Translations under genes and position numbers: made by a program
Origin: Algoriphagus marincola DSM 16067
GTDB taxonomy: Bacteria; Bacteroidota; Bacteroidia; Cytophagales; Cyclobacteriaceae
Assembly: GCF_000429405.1 (NCBI RefSeq)
Contig: NZ_AUBU01000006.1
Coordinates: 124,001-188,000 of the forward strand
Length of the DNA stretch: 64,000 nt
Direction of reading: 5' to 3'
In this document: in pieces, positions 61,814 to 64,000 of the stretch
Layout of the letters: the number at the start of each line of letters is the position of its first letter
Numbering within the stretch: the first letter of the stretch is position 1
Notes under the pieces: model-generated
The model's database searches: none
What the model saw: the letters and a program-made list of their open reading frames with translations, nothing else
Told to the model about the DNA's origin: nothing

Positions 61814-63210
61814 TCATCTTCTTTTTGATTGCCATAGCAGTAGGAGTTGGGTTCCTATGGACACTGGAAAAGATGATTTTTCAGGGTAAATGGACTTATG
61901 CCATTTTCTTTCTTGCCGCATTTCTTCCCTTTTATATTACCAGCTTAAGTGTGGTGTACCTAGCCACCCAGTCGGCTGCCGTGGTGAGTATATTTCAAAT
62001 CCTCAAGGAGTTGGTAGTCTTGGTAGCGCTGCTGGTATTTGTCCTGTATCATCGGAAAATCGCCCTGTATCCCTTTCGTTTATATTCCACCGATTGGTTC
62101 TTCTTGGCATTCCTGAGTTTGGCTTTTGGCTATCTCTTGCTTCCGATAGGACAAGCTTCATTTCTAAACAAAGCCCTCTATTTCAAAAGCATGCTGATTC
62201 CCGGCTTGGTTTATTTTCTGGGGAGAAATACTTCCTTTTCAGACTTCGAAATTCAGCGTGTTTTCAAGATTATCTTTTTTGTAGCTATTGGAGCTTTTCT
62301 GGTCAATCTGGTAGAAAATTTCCTGCTCAATGCCCACTTGCAGCAGTTTACGGGTTATGCACTTTACAATTTTGCAATCAATGACATTGAGCCTACGGGA
62401 AATTTTGGATTGACCTGGACCTTTGAAACCCAGGCGGTGACCAAGCGCTTGGCCAGCTTTTTTTCAGATCCTTTGGAGATGGCGAGTTCGGTATTGATGG
62501 GATTTGCAGCAGGATTGATTTGGTTTTTGACCAGTAAAAAGGAATACAACTGGCTCTATCTTTTGGTGATGGCTTGTTCACTCGGAAGCTTGGTTTTTTC
62601 TGCTTCCAGAGCTGCATTTGGCGCTTTCTTCGTCATGATTTTCTTTATTGCTTTGGTCTTTCGCTTGTACAAACTGATCGGTGCGGGCTTTTTGGCTTTA
62701 GTGGCATTTGGTATTTACGTGGTCTTTTTTGCCTCTGAGGATTTTTACTTTTTTGTAATCGATACCCTGACCTTTGAGAATACCTCCAGCATCGGGCATG
62801 TGGTGGAATGGCTCTTGGCTTTGGATTCCATGATTGCCAATCCGCTGGGAATTGGTTTGGCGATGAGTGGAAATGCCGGAAGTGTGACGGATGAATTGAG
62901 AGTGGGCGGAGAAAATCAGTTTCTGATCTACGGGGTGCAATTGGGTTGGATTGGGATGCTATTGTATATCTTGATCATAGCTTCTGGGGTGGTACTAAGT
63001 CTGCGGGTTTTTTACGGAACAGAATCCACACCCAAAGCTCGGATTGCCTTCGTCGGAGCGGCTACAAAGGTTGGATTGCTTTTACCCCTATTCACGGCCA
63101 ATGCCGAAATGTACACCTATGTAGCTTGGGTAAGCTGGTGGATGATCGGGTTTAGTGTGAGGGAGTATGGGAGAATCCAATTATCTTTGAGTAAACCCCT
63201 AGATTTTTGA
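61804..63210 (+). CDS. O-antigen polymerase/ligase-like membrane protein (Wzy/WaaL-like)
   Basis: 468 residues and about 10-12 membrane helices, with a large loop near residues 170-210. The composition and position next to Wzx and glycosyltransferases fit an O-antigen polymerase or ligase. Such proteins have low sequence conservation, so Wzy or WaaL cannot be chosen. It overlaps the GT2 gene by 10 nt and its stop overlaps the next start (TTGA). Confidence 0.8.
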   Translation: MALIIFFLIAIAVGVGFLWTLEKMIFQGKWTYAIFFLAAFLPFYITSLSVVYLATQSAAVVSIFQILKELVVLVALLVFVLYHRKIALYPFRLYSTDWFFLAFLSLAFGYLLLPIGQASFLNKALYFKSMLIPGLVYFLGRNTSFSDFEIQRVFKIIFFVAIGAFLVNLVENFLLNAHLQQFTGYALYNFAINDIEPTGNFGLTWTFETQAVTKRLASFFSDPLEMASSVLMGFAAGLIWFLTSKKEYNWLYLLVMACSLGSLVFSASRAAFGAFFVMIFFIALVFRLYKLIGAGFLALVAFGIYVVFFASEDFYFFVIDTLTFENTSSIGHVVEWLLALDSMIANPLGIGLAMSGNAGSVTDELRVGGENQFLIYGVQLGWIGMLLYILIIASGVVLSLRVFYGTESTPKARIAFVGAATKVGLLLPLFTANAEMYTYVAWVSWWMIGFSVREYGRIQLSLSKPLDF

Positions 63211-64000
63211 AAGTACTCTTCGATCTCCAATACCTCAATGTCGCCAGCACTGGCATCAAAACCTATATGGTGGAATTGGCGAAGGGTTTTCGAAAGTATC
63301 CTCATCCCGAGATTGAGTTTATTTTTACACACGAGCCTGATGAGCAATTAAAAGATGAAAGTTTCAAAGGTCCACAAAACAAAATTCAGCGACTGAACTA
63401 CCACTTGGACTATTTCCGTTGGAAGGAGTTTCAACTTCCGGATCTGGTGAAAAAATACAAACCGGATGTACTCATTTGTCCGGATTTTGTCTCTCCGGCG
63501 GCTTCATTGCCCTGTCGTCGCTTGACGGTCATTCACGATGCCTTCTTTTGGCAAATGCCGCAAAACTATCCTCGATGGTGGCGAAAGTATTTTCTGAGTC
63601 TGATCAAAAAAGGTCTGAAAGAGCAAACAGAAATCATTACCACGACAGAATACTCCAAGAAATCGCTATTAGAAAATCTGGGAGATGATTTCCCGATTTC
63701 TGTTATTTATCAATGCCCAAAAAGCCTCAAATCTCCTTCCGAAATGGGGGTTTTTTCAAAGCTAAACTTAGAGAAGAATGGCTATTTTCTACATATCGGT
63801 ACCTTTGATAAGCGCAAACAGCTGCTGCTGCTGACCAAGGCTTTTGCAAATTTTGTCAAGCAAACTGGCTCGGACAAGAAATTGCTTCTGGTAGGTGGTC
63901 CCGGGCAAAGTGATCAGATGAATGACTTTCCGAAGGTGGAGGCTCTGATTCAGGAATTAGGTCTGGCCCAGCAGGTTTTACTTCCTGGTTATTTAAGCGA
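63207..64000 (+). CDS. Glycosyltransferase family 4, 5' part (cut by window end)
   Basis: The frame is open from a TTG at 63207 that overlaps the previous stop (TTGA) to the end of the window, about 264 codons. It reads KVLFDLQYLNVASTGIKTYM, then RLTVIHDAFFWQMPQNYP and TTTEYSKKSLLENLGDDFPI, ending in FLHIGTFDKRKQLLLLTKAF and KKLLLVGGPGQSD of the second GT-B domain. It is the start of a GT4 glycosyltransferase, consistent with the cluster. No earlier ATG is in frame, so the rare TTG start is inferred. Confidence 0.85.
   Translation, partial: MKVLFDLQYLNVASTGIKTYMVELAKGFRKYPHPEIEFIFTHEPDEQLKDESFKGPQNKIQRLNYHLDYFRWKEFQLPDLVKKYKPDVLICPDFVSPAASLPCRRLTVIHDAFFWQMPQNYPRWWRKYFLSLIKKGLKEQTEIITTTEYSKKSLLENLGDDFPISVIYQCPKSLKSPSEMGVFSKLNLEKNGYFLHIGTFDKRKQLLLLTKAFANFVKQTGSDKKLLLVGGPGQSDQMNDFPKVEALIQELGLAQQVLLPGYLS

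Overview
The window looks like the chromosome of a gliding-type Bacteroidota, most like Cytophagales/Cyclobacteriaceae (Algoriphagus-like). This is inferred from a GldB homologue, weak Shine-Dalgarno sequences, promoters of the TTTx-N19-TAnnTTTG kind, a Bacteroidota-type tyrosine integrase and the overall family mix. No database search was possible, so the genus is only a guess.

Positions 1 to about 23970 are the right-hand part of a siphovirus-like prophage; its left end lies outside. It carries a portal protein, connector and tail-completion genes, an insulated cargo region (4748-7564) with a minus-strand ArdC-like operon, a 1403-residue tape measure, a tail protein, a lysis cassette (holin, M15 endolysin, probable one-piece spanin), host-attachment proteins including two tandem proteins with an Mtd-type N-terminus, a small accessory zone and an integrase next to tRNA-Leu. 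A repeated promoter-like element (TTCTGTCCTTTC, 19-nt spacer, TACTTTRG) precedes the tape-measure unit and the lysis unit, with a weaker copy before the portal unit.

Positions 23970-40176 are host core genome: tRNA-Leu and tRNA-Gly, a PAS-LuxR regulator, mutS, an rRNA/tRNA methyltransferase, a minus-strand run (thioesterase, PLP decarboxylase, SDR, DinB/YfiT, comF), then a plus-strand run (AhpD-like, exonuclease III, RsbW-like kinase, ybeY, mnmG, methyltransferase, Ig-like lipoprotein). Two parS-like sites lie at the ybeY/mnmG junction. The 474-bp gap at 40177-40650 has a perfect DnaA box, several near matches and AT-rich tracts, so it is a good candidate for the replication origin.

Positions 40651-48797 hold fatty-acid degradation: an acyl-CoA ligase, a MarR regulator with two ATGCATGCAT palindromes upstream, then a fused hydroxyacyl-CoA dehydrogenase/enoyl-CoA hydratase, a thiolase and an acyl-CoA dehydrogenase, in the gene order of the Bacillus fadNAE operon. 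A DmpA-type peptidase and endonuclease III follow.

Positions 50749-64000 are an exopolysaccharide or O-antigen region: asparagine synthetase, glycosyltransferases, a radical SAM/SPASM protein, Wza-like export protein, Wzz-like chain-length protein, Wzx-like flippase and a Wzy/ligase-like protein. A convergent gldB is embedded in it, and the last glycosyltransferase runs off the window end.
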